Source: Rhododendron vialii
Lineage: Eukaryota; Streptophyta; Magnoliopsida; Ericales; Ericaceae
Assembly: GCF_030253575.1 (NCBI RefSeq)
Contig: NC_080569.1
Span: forward strand, 1,756,001-1,820,000
Length of the DNA stretch: 64,000 nucleotides
Direction: 5' to 3'
The notes beneath the pieces are model-generated. The model made no database searches, was not told the origin of the DNA, and worked only from the letters and a program-made list of their open reading frames with translations. Position 1 is the stretch's first letter, and the number at the start of each line of letters is the position of its first letter. Of this stretch, positions 24,501-35,445 are shown piece after piece. Made by a program: the position numbers and the translations under genes.

Positions 24501-27122
24501 TTTAGACACACAGGATATAATGGAATTTATGTTCCAATGCTTGTCGATGATATCAAGGAATTCTTCAGGGTCTATTCAGGCACTGACTTTGCCGGATTCA
24601 GGTATGTAACCACTTTATTACAGTAGAGACGGGAACGTTTTTTTGCTTTTGTATGTAAACATTGTTTCTTTTTTCATGCAAATAAAAGAAAAGACTTGAA
24701 ATTTACAAAGTTTTTTTTTATCATGCCTTGAATCCCCTATTCTTCTTCATGCAACGACTTACAGAAAGGCACTTATAATCTTCCCAATCTTCTTCATATG
24801 AAGAGTTACAAAGATCCTTTTTTCTGGATAGTGGTAATTGGTTAGCAAGAGTACTTGAGTCGGTGAATGTTGCCTTTTACTTGAGTGATAAAATAGTTGC
24901 TTATGAATAGATATAGTATTCCATTTTATTCATGTCCTCGTGAATATTTCAGTTTATTCCTTTCTTCAACTTTCTTTTTTTCAATCGTAAATAATATCCT
25001 CTGCAAGCATGATTTTGTTTTTGAAAATCTTTTGTGATGGGCATCTGCTCATAGGCATAGCATGCTTCAGGAAACACATATATGAGCAATGATTCAACCT
25101 TCTTGAGAACTGTCACCGCATTGTATCCGAGGCACATAAAATTTTCTAATTTGGCTTGTTGATAATCTATGAAGCACCGACACCTCTAGAGGTCGAAGTA
25201 TCGTAGTGTCGGACACGGGAACACGGCGGGGACATGTATGAGACACGCCACGTGGCGTGTCCCATATTTAACATAACGGCTGGGGACACTGATGGGGACA
25301 TGGCAAGGGCCAAACTGTAATTTTTTTTAAAATTGGGGGTCAAATTGTAATTTTTGTTAAAAAATTTGGGGCCAAATTATAAATTTTTAAAAATTTCTGG
25401 GTGTCACACTATAATTATTTATTTATTTATATAAATAATAAATAAATAAATATACACGTGGCGTGTCCCCACTGTGTCCATGTCCCCATTTTTTTAGAAT
25501 TCCCGTGTCCGTGCATCATAGTTGATAATTGATGGAACCAAATGTTGTTGGGTGCTACTATCTGCTAAGTTGATGCAAACCAAGGTCATAGAACTAGGGG
25601 TTCCTATTTAGAACCAATATAAACTTATTGAGTAGATTTTCTAATGCAAAGATTTGCTTTCCTTTGATTGGCCTTTTAGTGTTGGGATCCCGCATAAGGA
25701 AGCAGCAGTAGAGTGCTGTGATGAAGTCCATCCTCTTGCTAAGGTCTGACAATTTTGCTGTGCAGTTTTGTTAGTTTTTCAAACAGTTTCATAAGGCAAG
25801 CAATTTTGATCCCTTTCTTCAAATATGTTTTACCTGATGTCATTAACGAAGTTGAATGGATATCCATTACCCTGTTGGCATGAGTCATTGCTTTACTTCT
25901 TCTAGGATCGTATCATATGCCAAAAGATATAGCGTCTGAATGCAGGCATGTGATAAGTCTTCTGAAGCTCGTGTTTGCTTGGTTAAGTGAGCTTCCAATC
26001 CAATGGTGATGAGATTTACGTAAGATGAATCTAAGCCAAGCCTCTGTTGAGTTGTTGTGCCGTCGGTCAAATTTTATTCTCCTCATATTTTCTATCTTGA
26101 TGAACATTGGGATTCCGTTGGCTGCAATTTTTCCCGCCTAAGACATGACACAATTCTATCATCAAGGTCAACTAACTACCATCTGGTTGAGTAAACTTTC
26201 TTCAAATCTAGGGTGATTCGGCAATTGGATGTGTAAATTTTTTGGCACAAAATGTAGGTTTTAGTTCCAGATGCAGTATATTTATGATTGTAGTGTCTAA
26301 GCTTTCTAAGCGGTGGCTTGCTTTGTCAATCAGTCCATCGGAGCTGTAAATACCATTATAAGGAGGCCTACTGATGGGAAGCTGGTTGGTTTCAATACGG
26401 ATTGTGAGGCTTCTATAACTGCGATCGAGGATGCCTTGATAGGTACTGTGATTTATTTTAGAAGGACAGGATCTTGAATTGTATTGCATCTTTTGCGTTT
26501 CATGGAAGTTAACTGTAGTGCATCGCCATTGATTTACTGCTTTTGAACATGAGTGGTCTCTTTGGAAGAAAATTGTCTTAAAATTCAAGCATGCAATTTG
26601 ATTATGAAGGAGTTGATTGCATCCGAGCTGATTTTGTCAAAGTTAGAAGAAACCCGAGTTAATAACATGTAAGTCCAATTCACAAGGTTTAAGGCACATG
26701 CTAAGAAGTTTATTTGCTTTTTGTGGGTTGAACAGAAAGACAAGTTGCCAATGGGGAAGCATTGCATACCTCTCCCATTGCTGGGAAAGTGTTTGTGTTG
26801 GTTGGAGCTGGAGGTGCTGGAAGAGCACTGGCTTTTGGTGCAAAAAACCGAGGGGCAAGGGTTGTTATTTTCAACCGCAATTTTGGTAAATGCAAAAGAT
26901 TTCTGCCCGCTTAGGATTGATGTGGAGCAATTTTTTCTAGCTTTCTTGACTGTTTCTGTTCTTTTTGAAAGAGAGAGCAATGGCACTGGCGCAAGCAGTT
27001 TCTGGTGAAGCACTGCCATACGAATGTTTAGACACATTCTGTGCTGAGAATGGAATGATCCTCGCAAATGCTTCTGCTGTGGGCATGCAGCCAAATTGTG
27101 ATCAAAGTCCTGTTTCCAAGGT

Positions 27123-27174
<52 letters not shown>

Positions 27175-27569
27175 GCACACAAGGAATATGGTATGCGCAC
27201 AAAATGAACGAGTTATCCTTCTTTCCCAAACTTTAGGAGGCATTGGGATCATATCAGCTGGTTTTTGATGCTGTATATACACCTAGAAACACTAGGCTCT
27301 TACGAGAAGCTGCAGAAGTGGGAGCCGTAGTGGTGAGCGGCGTTGAGATGTTCGTAAGGCAGGCTCTTGGTCAGTTCAAGTTGTTCACTGGTGGATTAGG
27401 TATATCCCCCTTCACCACATCATGAATTCTATAACAAGCAGGAAATGGAGGGTGTTTGTATGGATCTTGAGCAGGTTTTACATGATTCATGGTGTATTGA
27501 CTTTTGTGATCTCACTGTTTTGCAGCACCAGAAGATTTCATGCGCCATACTGTTTTACAACAATTTTGA
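17051..27569 (+). CDS. QDH: Quinate dehydrogenase-like DQD/SDH family protein
   Basis: Ten exons: 17051-17256, 22086-22200, 23574-23792, 24261-24601, 25680-25743, 26334-26442, 26736-26885, 26972-27120, 27237-27399, 27526-27569; all phases agree and give 519 residues. The order is a 3-dehydroquinate dehydratase-like domain (about 1-230) then a shikimate dehydrogenase-like domain (about 235-519). In the second domain the catalytic Lys300 (PHKE), Asn321 (GAVNT), Asp338 (NTDC), Tyr465 (FDAVYTP), Gln493 and Gln497, and the nucleotide loop GAGGAG (375-380), with NRNFER after it, are present. But the shikimate-binding SKSP is SKGP (Gly253) and the usual CTIPHK is VGIPHK (Gly296), changes known from plant quinate dehydrogenases. 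In the first domain several catalytic residues are changed. The protein starts almost at the catalytic core, with no transit peptide, and an in-frame stop lies upstream, so a cytosolic location is likely. Inferred role: quinate/dehydroquinate exchange feeding chlorogenic acid or tannin metabolism. Confidence 0.9.
18946..19308. mobile_element. Nested fold-back MITE inside the 2-kb element
   Basis: GGATTAAAAAATTAAGAGTG at the left and CGACTTTTTAATCC at the right are inverted. CATTTATTAGTTTT and CGAAAGGAATCAAAAA also occur in both arms, so the whole piece can fold into one long hairpin. Very A/T-rich. The core (CTCGACGAAAGGAATC) resembles the core of the element at 39522, suggesting related families. 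Confidence 0.65.
19681..19880 (-). mobile_element. SINE-like repeat nested in the 2-kb element
   Basis: Read on the minus strand it starts with tRNA-like text (GGAGTTAGCCTGGTAGTCAA as an A-box-like part, then CTCAAGTTTGAAATCTC in the B-box position) and ends GAGGTGCACTTAAGTTAGCC and CGAACACC. The copy at 22845-23035 has the same order, so this is a family. Ends are approximate. Confidence 0.6.
21549..21660. repeat. TA run plus tandem 35-bp repeat
   Basis: A TA microsatellite (about 21549-21576) is followed by two copies of a unit containing CCATCTTATTTTATTTGTCA (from about 21590 and 21625). The unit resembles a worn Stowaway tip (CTTCCTCCATC). In intron 1 of the quinate dehydrogenase-like gene. 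Confidence 0.7.
21804..21994 (-). mobile_element. SINE with 12-bp target duplication
   Basis: On the minus strand: tRNA-like head with GCTTAGTGCAGTTAGTCAG and a good pol III B box GGTTCGAGCCC, a body ending ATGTATATCGCCGTGGC, and a 17-base A tail (T-run at 21804-21820 on +). GAGAGCTGAAAG stands on both sides (21792-21803 and 21995-22006), the mark of LINE-driven retroposition. The perfect duplication and intact tail suggest a fairly recent insertion. It is 80 bp upstream of exon 2 (22086). Confidence 0.93.
22205..22335 (-). mobile_element. Truncated SINE-like copy
   Basis: GCGCACGTCAATGAATCAGG, CATTAGCACGGGGAGCC and TTTAAAGCTGG match the 3' half of the repeats at 19681 and 22845 in the same orientation. 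No tRNA-like head is visible. It lies directly after exon 2 of the quinate dehydrogenase-like gene. Confidence 0.4.
22845..23035 (-). mobile_element. SINE-like repeat
   Basis: Minus strand: GGTTGGCTTGGATTCAGGGG (A-box-like), GATCTCAGGTTCAAAACCTC (B-box-like GGTTCAAAACC), then a body ending GATTAGTCGAGGTGCATGTA. Same family and orientation as 19681-19880. Limits are approximate and no target duplication was identified. Confidence 0.6.
25167..25521. mobile_element. hAT-type MITE, 355 bp, 8-bp target duplication
   Basis: Tips CTATGAAGCACCGACAC and (inverted) CTATGATGCACGGACAC, flanked on both sides by TTGATAAT (25159-25166, 25522-25529). Inner arms repeat CACGTGGCGTGTCCC in both orientations. 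Located in intron 4 of the quinate dehydrogenase-like gene. Confidence 0.9.
27125..27172. repeat. CT microsatellite at a splice donor
   Basis: A run of about 23 CT units begins within 10 bases of the exon 8 donor (AAG|GTTCTTTCTCT). The intron is only 116 bp, so the run fills much of it. Confidence 0.95.
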
Positions 27570-28532
27570 TTGGTCAAGGTAATAATCACTAGAGAGTTAT
27601 AGTATTTCGTTGTAAAGCAGTCATTCAAGTTTATGTTCAAGGTATGACAATTTGTAAATCCTTTCAGCAATTAATACCATATCTTTGGATGCCCAGAATG
27701 GGCCTGTTTGGTAGCCCTTTCTTTGGTAGCCCTTTCTTTTCAAATACTCCTAGAACACTGTCGTTAGAATGGTATCGTATCAATCTGAGGTTACCTTTTA
27801 TTTTTAAATTGTGTTCCACTCGCCTTTTCTTTTAATTTTTCAAAATTGTTTTCCTCGTTTTAGAAGGACAGAAGCATTTCAAAATATTGCAGTAGATGAG
27901 TAATATGAGACCAAATAATCGATTAGAAGTCAATTCATCAAAAAAGAAAACGAGAAGCTATGCGTAAGTTTATAAAAAGTTACGGTATCAATAAATCCAT
28001 CACCTTAGGTTAGTGTACCACAAGTAATAGAAAACCATGACGAGAAGAACAATAAAATCTCGCACTTTGCAAAGGATTGACCCCTTGACCTCTACTTTGG
28101 AGCGTACATGGATGCAAATTGAGCTACCTCATGAGTTATAACACCCCCAAAAGATGATACCTCATGAGCTGCCTCATGAGTTTTTTCTTGGTTTAGTTTG
28201 ATCATTCCACCAGATTAGTCTTCTCATACATATTGAAAAGGTAAATGCCAAGCACTTCCTATTACAAAGCCATTCAATACCAATAGAGCCCCAAGTCCTT
28301 GCCCTGCATCTTGGGTTATGGGAAAAAAGAAATGAAAAAAACAGAACACCAACAACAGCAACTAGGTACAAATTCAACCTTTGCAACTAGGCACAACCAA
28401 TAAAACAAATCAAACGACAGCTAGTTTGGAAATCTGGAAAACCAAAGGAAACGAAAAAAAAGTAAAGAAAAGAAAAGGAAACGAAAACCACTAAGCAGAA
28501 CAAAAGACTTTTTTCTTTTTCTTTTTTATCAG
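27570..28532. other. 3' UTR and spacer
   Basis: 3' flank of the quinate dehydrogenase-like gene, then AT-rich spacer. CTCATGAG occurs several times near 28125-28180. No gene recognised. Confidence 0.4.
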
Positions 28533-29906
28533 TGATATACACGTTTTAGTGTATATTACATCGCTTAAATTAGTACTTTGTTAGAACTATTTTATACAGT
28601 ATTATAATAATCTTATTTTTAGTTGTATTTTTATGTTTGCAGGTATTAAATAAGGTTGCTTAATAAATTGGAACCTAGAGAGGAAACAATAAGTAATAAA
28701 CATGGAGCAATTAGGAGCAAACATTCCTGCAGCTCAAGTGGCAAACTTGCATTAGCTAAACACAGAAGGTCCTTCTAGAAGTCACATTTTTGATGAAAGG
28801 AAGATGAAAGTGCAAAGTACCGAATAGTTTTCTCCAATTACACCACCATGAGGAGCACAGGATAATTCTCCTCCTGCGTACAAGACAACTGTGCCATCCT
28901 GAGACCCATAATTTTCCTTTACTCTGATACTCTCTCCATCTGTTATTTCTCTTCCCAATTTTTCCCACATCTCCCATTACTCTTTCTTCATTCAATTCTA
29001 TCCTTTTTCCCAACTACATTTGCTCTTCTCAAGGAGGCATCTTGGAGATCTTTAAAAAGAGGAGTGTACGTAGGAGAGGGGAGGAGGAGACCAGAGAAAA
29101 ATCGTACTCCATTTTCTATTTTTAATTTTGTTTTTGCTTTTCTTATTCTTTGATAGTTGTGATCAAAGAAATCAAGGAAGACAATTGCTTGTAAGTTGAT
29201 TTATGCATTTTAAAAAAGTTGCTTTCGATTATTGTCTCTCATTTCAATTATGAGTAGCTAAATTAGTTGTTGGGACTAGGATGAAATTACATGCTTAAAT
29301 ATCTATTTTATTTATGTGACTTAATTTCTCCAAACAAAAGCATGGTTTAAATCGTTAAGAGTCCTTCTTGTTCTCTTGCCTATTTTTCATCGAACAATTA
29401 AAATTGGATTTTCATTGTGTTTTGTTGGATTCAATTTATGATTTGTGAAAAACGGATATAAATTGTGTTTTGATGGATTCAATGAATGTTTTGATTTTAT
29501 ACATCTGTTTGGCAAAAGAAGAACTAAAATAGTAAAAGCTAAGAAAAAGAGTTGTCTTGTATATTTTCCACAATAAAAGAGCTTTGCTGCCAACTTATTG
29601 TGTAGAGAAATTGGAGAATTGAGAAACATAAATATTATGGATATGATGAATGTAATGGATTCCAATGCCCTAATATTTTTATCATCACTTTTAGTACTTT
29701 TAATTCTTGTAGGTTTATTTTTCTCAACCCAAACAAAATATTGTTGAACTAGATTAGGAAATTTAATTTGAGATTCTTAGAGTTATTTAACTGCGTTCTA
29801 TCCGTAATAGATCCGTAATAGTCCCTGTGGGTTCGACCTCGCACTTACTAAACTATACTTTGGTACGATTCGTGCACTTACGAGTACAGTAAAATTTATC
29901 ACAACA
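28533..29906 (+). mobile_element. Solo LTR, probably gypsy-like, 5-bp target duplication
   Basis: Begins TGATATACACGTTTTAGTG and ends GTACAGTAAAATTTATCACA followed by ACA. ATCAG stands on both sides (28528-28532, 29907-29911). Inside are GGTATTAAATAAGGTTGC and, near the right end, CCCTGTGGGTTCGACCTCGC, which I know from the LTR ends of plant retrotransposons, probably gypsy type. No internal region is attached. Length 1374 bp. Confidence 0.9.
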
Positions 29907-30825
29907 ATCAGCAAAGAAAGAATTTCCAGCAGAACAAAAGACTTAAAAGGAGATGAACCCCAGAGGGAGACTAACTCCTCCTCCCTAGACACTCAGAGCT
30001 GCCTATTAAAAGGGATATTCATCCCCTCCTCCAAGAACAAAACTAGCATTTGCTACCATCCTCAATCGTAGCCAAAACAGCTGCCGGTTAAGAAACACGA
30101 ACATGTCTCCAGCCTCACCTCACTTCTCTATTACAAGACTAGATCATCAATAGAATGAAAAGGTTTGCAAGTTGTTCTTTTGCTCTTTCTATCTTGGCAT
30201 TGGCATCACGGATGTGAAAAGTAGTCTTTCATCATCAAAGAGGAAAATTCTAACTCATTGTTTGGTGCTTTATTCCACTGATAAAAGCTGATCTTTTCAG
30301 ATGGTAAGAGAGAAAAAGGATAGAAACTAAGCCCCCATGCCCATGAAGTACAGTCAGTCATGGATCCCAGGTTCTTTAGGTGTCAGCTTTCCCTTTCATA
30401 CTTCAAGAGTACTCACAGCTTGAGAATAGTGCTTACTAAGATGATGATGATGTGTTCTATCGACCATTAATTCAGCAATCAGATAGAGCAAGGTTGAGAA
30501 TTTTGGAGTGGGAATGGATTTTAGCACGCCGTTTATACCCCAAAATGCACTCTCTTTTTTCTCTTTATGCATGTGACTTTACAGTCATTCATACAGTGAA
30601 TAAAAACCAAAAGAAAGTGCATCTGAGTAAAAGGGGAGTGTGAAAAAATCAATTCCCTTGTGGAGTTGCACTATAACACAAACGACTAGTTTAGGTCTTC
30701 TTCCTCTTCCCCAAACCAGACTATCCACTACTATCATGTCACTTTTCTTGACTACACATCTGCAGGTTTACTGTAAATATATCCAAACAACATTAATCTA
30801 TTTTCTCTCAACTTATCTTCTATAG
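29907..30825. other. Spacer without recognised gene
   Basis: A 17-base text, GCAGAACAAAAGACTT, occurs here (about 29928) and also just left of the solo LTR (about 28496), so the LTR may have landed in or beside a small duplicated segment. Nothing else recognised. Confidence 0.35.
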
Positions 30826-31545
30826 GTACAACTCCTTCCGTCTCACGCGTAGTTTTGTTTTCAATTCTATCACTCTTAGTCTTACCACATATCCACCTCA
30901 ACATCCTCATTTCATCATCTTACTCACTTGTTGCTTCTTTTTAGGCCAACACTCTGTTTCAGACATGGCTGGTCAGATAGCAATTTTGAAAAATTTTCTT
31001 TTGAATTTGTTAGGTATTCTTTGATCACACAATACACCAGAAGTGGCTCTCCACTTGAGCCACCCAACTTGGATCCGAAGGGTTATATCATCCGTAATCT
31101 CTCCATCCTTGCTAAAAATTAAACATAAATACCCAAAATGCTCACTTTTTGGTATCTCTTGATCCAAATCCTCATTTCCTCTGTCTGATCACTTCTATTG
31201 TCACTAAACTTACAGTGCATAAACTCAGTTTTGCTACTACTTATTCCAAATCTTTTGGACTCTAATGCTTCTCTCTAAATTTCTAATTTAGCATTAACCC
31301 CCCTTGTAGTTTCATCCACTAAGACAATATCATCAGCTAACAACATATATACCACGGAATATCATCTTGAATATGTCTAGTCAGCTCATCCATAACTAAG
31401 GCAAAAAGGTAAGGGCTCAAAGCTGACCTTTGGTGTAGTCCTATCGTAATTGGGAATTCACTTGTTTCTCATACTGGCGATCTAATGGTAGTGACATTTT
31501 ATTCTAATCCCTCCGTAAACTTTTCCTACTCCTCTGTCGTGCATT
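30826..31545 (-). mobile_element. Dead LINE reverse transcriptase remnant
   Basis: Read on the minus strand in changing frames it gives GLHQRSALSPYLFALVMDEL, HIQDDIPWYML, then DETTRGVNAKLE, REALESKRFGIS, KTEFMHCKFS and near the end RMLRWICGKTKSDRIENKT. These are the familiar blocks of plant LINE reverse transcriptases from the palm region to the C-terminus. The catalytic ADD box is damaged and there are stops and shifts, so it is a fragment of an inactive copy. Confidence 0.8.
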
Positions 31546-31955
31546 AAAAACACTTTTACCTTACTAAGCATAACAAGGACATCACAATTCACAACCAGAA
31601 AAAAATAGGTTTCGCACGTCCTTTCTTCTGATCAGACAACTGAAACATACTTGAGTTAACTTGTTAGAGGGTCAAATCAGGGATCACATTAAGCAACAAA
31701 CATGATGAATCAAAGGCAAACGTTAGAGGCCAATGACCTCACATATCAATAGCACAAGTCATGCAATCAAATAGAGTAATAGATTTGTCCGATAAGCAGA
31801 AGTAAAATGTTAGCCAGGTGATCTGGGTGGTGATAACATTGTAGTCTGTGATACCAAAACACGTTAGAGCAACATATGCAACGAAGACCTAGTATCAGGA
31901 AAATGTTCAATATATTCCTCGAAAAGTCATACCAAAAACACATTGGCTCCATTAT
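31546..31955. other. Spacer and 3' flank of the F-box gene
   Basis: No coding region supported. The right part probably holds the 3' UTR of the minus-strand F-box gene. Confidence 0.35.
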
Positions 31956-33128
31956 TCAGATAGGAGATAGGCTTTCAATAAAGGGAAAAGCACTAACATA
32001 ACCATTGTGCACCAAGTCATGAAGCACATTCCATGTCTTCCGCTTTAGATTATAGGAAACGATCTTCTTTGGAATAGCTAATACGAGTGTGAAATCATTT
32101 TCCTTTTCTCCCTTCACAACAAACAGAACTTTAACTTCCCACTTAGATTCGTTTTTTATCTCAGGGTTTTCAAGTATTAATGGCCTAAGATCGACCCGGC
32201 ATTTCACCATCCAACCACGGTAATCCTTGTCCATCTCAGGGATTTGTAATCCCGCAGCATACCTCAAACAAGACTGAATAAGAATCAAACTGCCACCACT
32301 TTCTCCAAAAAACTTAATCTCCAGAGTACGAATTTGGGGAGTTGGAGGGTTCGGCATTACTGTCATCTCCTCTGTATTGAGGTCGAATCTCCAGAGACCA
32401 TTGTCATGGATTAATAAATGGAATGCTCCATTCCAGTAGATACCGCCTCCACGATACCTTTGTTTTGGGAAAACCTTATTCCTACATTTTCTCTGAGAGC
32501 AGTAGACATCGAGCTCAAAAGGGAGTCGAAGCACATGCCTAAACAACAAAACTTTGTAGTGAGGTGATTTTGAAGGATCAAAAGCCAAATAAGCATGCCA
32601 GGAAGCCGCTGCGTAAAGTCTACGATTGTATGACTCAAATGGATGCGAAATAGGAAGTATTGTGTATTGCTTTGTGGTCGGATTACAGATAATGTATTGC
32701 CGTCCCTTACCATAACAACTGACTGGGAAGTGACTATCACAGTACAACAGTAAGCCGTTGCAGGAGCATACAGCCGTAGTAGTTCTAGGAGGTTTTCCGA
32801 TACCATCGAGGAAGGAGGAGAGAGACGGGAAACTGAGGCGGCCGCCGTGGAGGGAGACGGAGACGGGTGTTCCTTCGCTGTTGAAATAAAAGGCTGAGAT
32901 GGAGGGTCTAGGGTTTCGGATGGAGTGGTCGGCGGCAAAGTGGGAGTCGGAGAGGAGAGATAGCTAGTGCTTGGACACGATTTTGAATCGGATTGTGTGT
33001 GTCGCGGGCAGCCGTAGAAGGATCTGTGTGAGGAGATCGACGTTGTTGGCAATTGACTCCGCCGCCGGTGTGATTTCCGACGGAGTGACGTTGAGAATCG
33101 CCTTTCTTCTTCTTGCTTCCCTATTCAT
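31956..33128 (-). pseudogene. F-box protein with F-box-associated domain, one premature stop
   Basis: A single 391-codon frame runs from ATG (33128) to the stop at 31956. It is open throughout except for TAG at codon 55 (32966-32964). The N-terminal F-box reads DLLTQILLRLPATHTIRFKI followed by VSKH, stop, LSLLSDSHFAADHS; the family has SKHWLSL, so TGG has become TAG. The rest is a typical F-box-associated (FBA) domain: CSCNGLLLY, YIICNPTTKQYTILP, SPHYKVLLFR, GGGIYWNGAFHLL, WRFDLNTEEM, PKKIVSYNLKRKTWNVL. F-box proteins select targets for SCF ubiquitin ligases; here the box itself is cut in half. Either a young pseudogene, an allele, or a base error. The C-terminal part could still be made from an internal start, without F-box function. 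No introns. Confidence 0.85.
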
Positions 33129-33951
33129 TTTGCACTTGGTTTACAACTGATTACGGCGGAAGGGATTAGAGAGTGATCATCAATTTGATACTAGACCTTA
33201 AAAAAGGGTTTCGTTTAGTCATAAATTAATTAATAAAGTGCTGTTTGGGTTGGCTTTGATATGGTTATGGGCTTCTATGTGTTCTTGTAAAGTTATCAGA
33301 GTGTTCTTAGTGGGTATTAATTATTAAAACACGTCATTGGCCGTCATTTTTTCAACTTATAAATAAATCTGAAACTTATTTTGATATTTTATTTCTCGTA
33401 AGTTTATTTTTTTAGTTTTTCATTGTAATTTTTGAGATTAATCGTTTATTTAAGAGGAATCGGAAAATTATAAAAATATAAACCAATGTGTTAGATAAAC
33501 CTTTTGAATTTGTCGGATTTTTACCAACAAACCACAATTTTAAAAACCCTACTTTTACATCGAAAAAAAATTATCATAAAAAAAATTTGATTGTGTATAT
33601 TCATCCTCCTATGCAAAAATTCTGGCTTCGTCTCTGATTTCAGTACCATATAGAGAAAAAAAAAAGATAGCATAGCAATAAATATATTATGGTTACAAAA
33701 TTTTAACAGCCAAACAACGCAATACGCGAAATATATTTTCTCGTATATTTTGATTTTATATTTCCTCTCATCGTATTCAGTTTCATTAGGAATTAGTATT
33801 TTCTAGTCAGCAACTGAGAATAGCAAGGAAATCGTCTTGTCTGGGGCCCAATGTATCTTGGAATTAAGCACCTCATTAACTCCAATTAAAAACTGGTAAT
33901 GTAAAAGAAAAACACCGACAAGCAAAATCACCAAATTTCTTTCATCCACTT
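33129..33951. other. F-box gene upstream region with MITE half-copy
   Basis: About 33312-33357 (GGGTATTAATTATTAAAACA, then CATTGGCCGTCATTTTTTC) matches half of the small MITE at 48363-48494. The remainder is AT-rich. No gene seen. Confidence 0.45.
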
Positions 33952-35320
33952 TCACTGGGTCTGATCAAGTGAGGCTAACTCCAAACTCTTCATTGAAGTG
34001 AAGCCCCCATCCACCACCAGATTATGCCCGCTAACGTACTTGGCGTCATCGGACGCCAAGTAAATCGCGGCATTGGCTACATCACTGGGTTCACAATATG
34101 CACCCTGCAACACACCAGCATTGTGTATCATGCCGACGAGCCGCTCAGGATCGACTCCCGGAAACAACTCCGTCATTTCTGCCATCGCAAAGGCGGTTGG
34201 AATGGCGAACGGGGATATGCAGTTGACCCGGATGCCGTGTCTGCACAGCTCGGATGCTGCTGACTTGACAATGCCAATCACGGCGGACTTGGAGATAGAA
34301 TAAGTGTGTTGAGATAGACCTCCCATCATCCCTGCGACACAAAAGTTCAACTTGTTTAGAGAGGAAAAGATGAGAAATGTTTTGGTTTCCAGAACAAAAA
34401 TTTCAGTTTTTGGTTTCTCTCCGGTCCGGGTTTTGATGAAAGAGTACGTCAACAAACACGAAATTGTGTCACGTTGGCACTTTTCAAAAGGAACGAGATC
34501 CTCTTCAGTCCTCCAAGAGAACTGGACCGACTCAATCTGGCGTTTTGATTTACAGTTTCATGTTCGCGACTGCAAAATCCAGTCTAAACCCAGGCCAGAA
34601 AGAACATGCTAAGCCAATATGCTTCTCTCTCTTCAGTGTTCATGGTTCAATACTCTGATTTCCTATGGGCAAAGGAACTATACCATCCCTGAATTTGGTG
34701 GTTAAACTATACTGCGGTGACAATACTGGATGGGAGGTCTTGCTTTTAAATTGTTACAAATCATTTCTCTCTGTTTTCAAATTCCATATCGCGTTTCGAA
34801 AACATATTCCAATGTTTTCAAAAATAATCAATTTCCTTGCTGATCGAAAAAACACACCAGAAGCCAAAATCATAAACTTCTTGCCTGTGACACTTGCGGT
34901 GCATAGGATCGATCCAGTTCTCCGCGGGATCATCACTCGCGACGCGTGCTTGACTCCCGCAATGACTCCTTGAACGTTGATTTTCATGACTCGGTCAAAC
35001 GCCTCGAGGTCGAGGTCGACGATGCTCGGAGGAGTACGACACGCCACACCAGCATTATTGTACATGATGTCGAGCTGACCGTGTTTAGAAACTGCATAAT
35101 CCACTGCGGTTGATATGTCAGATTCTTTCGTAACATCGCAACCGATGAAGGCGGCGTTTGGGCCTAGTTGCTCAGCGGTTTCGCGGCCGAAGTTGTGTTG
35201 GATGTCCGCGATCACGACTTTGGCGCCGTGGTTAATGAACTTTGTGGCGGTTTCCTTTCCAATGCCGGTTGCCGCTCCTGTGATCAATGCTACCTTGCCT
35301 TCTAGTTTCCTGTGTCGCAA
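33952..35320 (-). CDS. Short-chain dehydrogenase/reductase, SDR110C-like
   Basis: NAD(P)-dependent short-chain dehydrogenase. Exons on the minus strand: about 35320-34885 and 34331-33952 (stop TGA), giving about 271 residues, usual for the family. Motifs seen: cofactor loop TGAATGIG, Asp of IADI (favours NAD), CDVT, NNAG, catalytic Ser (CTASVTG), and YSISK (Tyr and Lys), with a SGHNLVVDGG end. The text resembles secoisolariciresinol dehydrogenase, zerumbone synthase and similar plant SDR110C enzymes; the substrate cannot be told. Two oddities. The intron begins GC, not GT (CACAG|GCAAGA), a known minor type with good context. And no in-frame ATG precedes KLEGKVALITG: the frame opens with TTG, and ATG codons just upstream (MFATQ, MFGSIYKMQ) are in other frames. 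Either a short first exon lies upstream (an acceptor ACACAG|G at 35310 would fit), or the 5' end is broken by a small indel. Confidence 0.8.
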
Positions 35321-35439
35321 ACATATTGTGTTGTCTTGGAAAAACTTTGCATCTTGTAAATTGAACCAAACATCGATGGAGATTTTAATGGGTTTTTTTT
35401 ACCTCTAAATGCTTTTGAAGGGTTGCAAAGAAAGTGTTC

Positions 35440-35445
35440 TTTATA
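35440..35445 (-). promoter_or_regulatory. Possible TATA box of the short-chain dehydrogenase gene
   Basis: TATAAA within GCTATAAAGAACAC on the minus strand, about 120 bp before the first recognisable codons. If real, transcription would start near 35415, leaving little room for a separate first exon. Confidence 0.4.

Noticed and set aside
26585-27229. 214-residue minus-strand reading with an RERERE run
   Set aside because: It is the reverse of real QDH exons 7-8 plus the CT microsatellite.
32805-32830. Apparent frameshift in the F-box gene
   Set aside because: A recount of the CT-rich text shows that the frame from the ATG at 33128 runs into the C-terminal part without shift; only the TAG remains.
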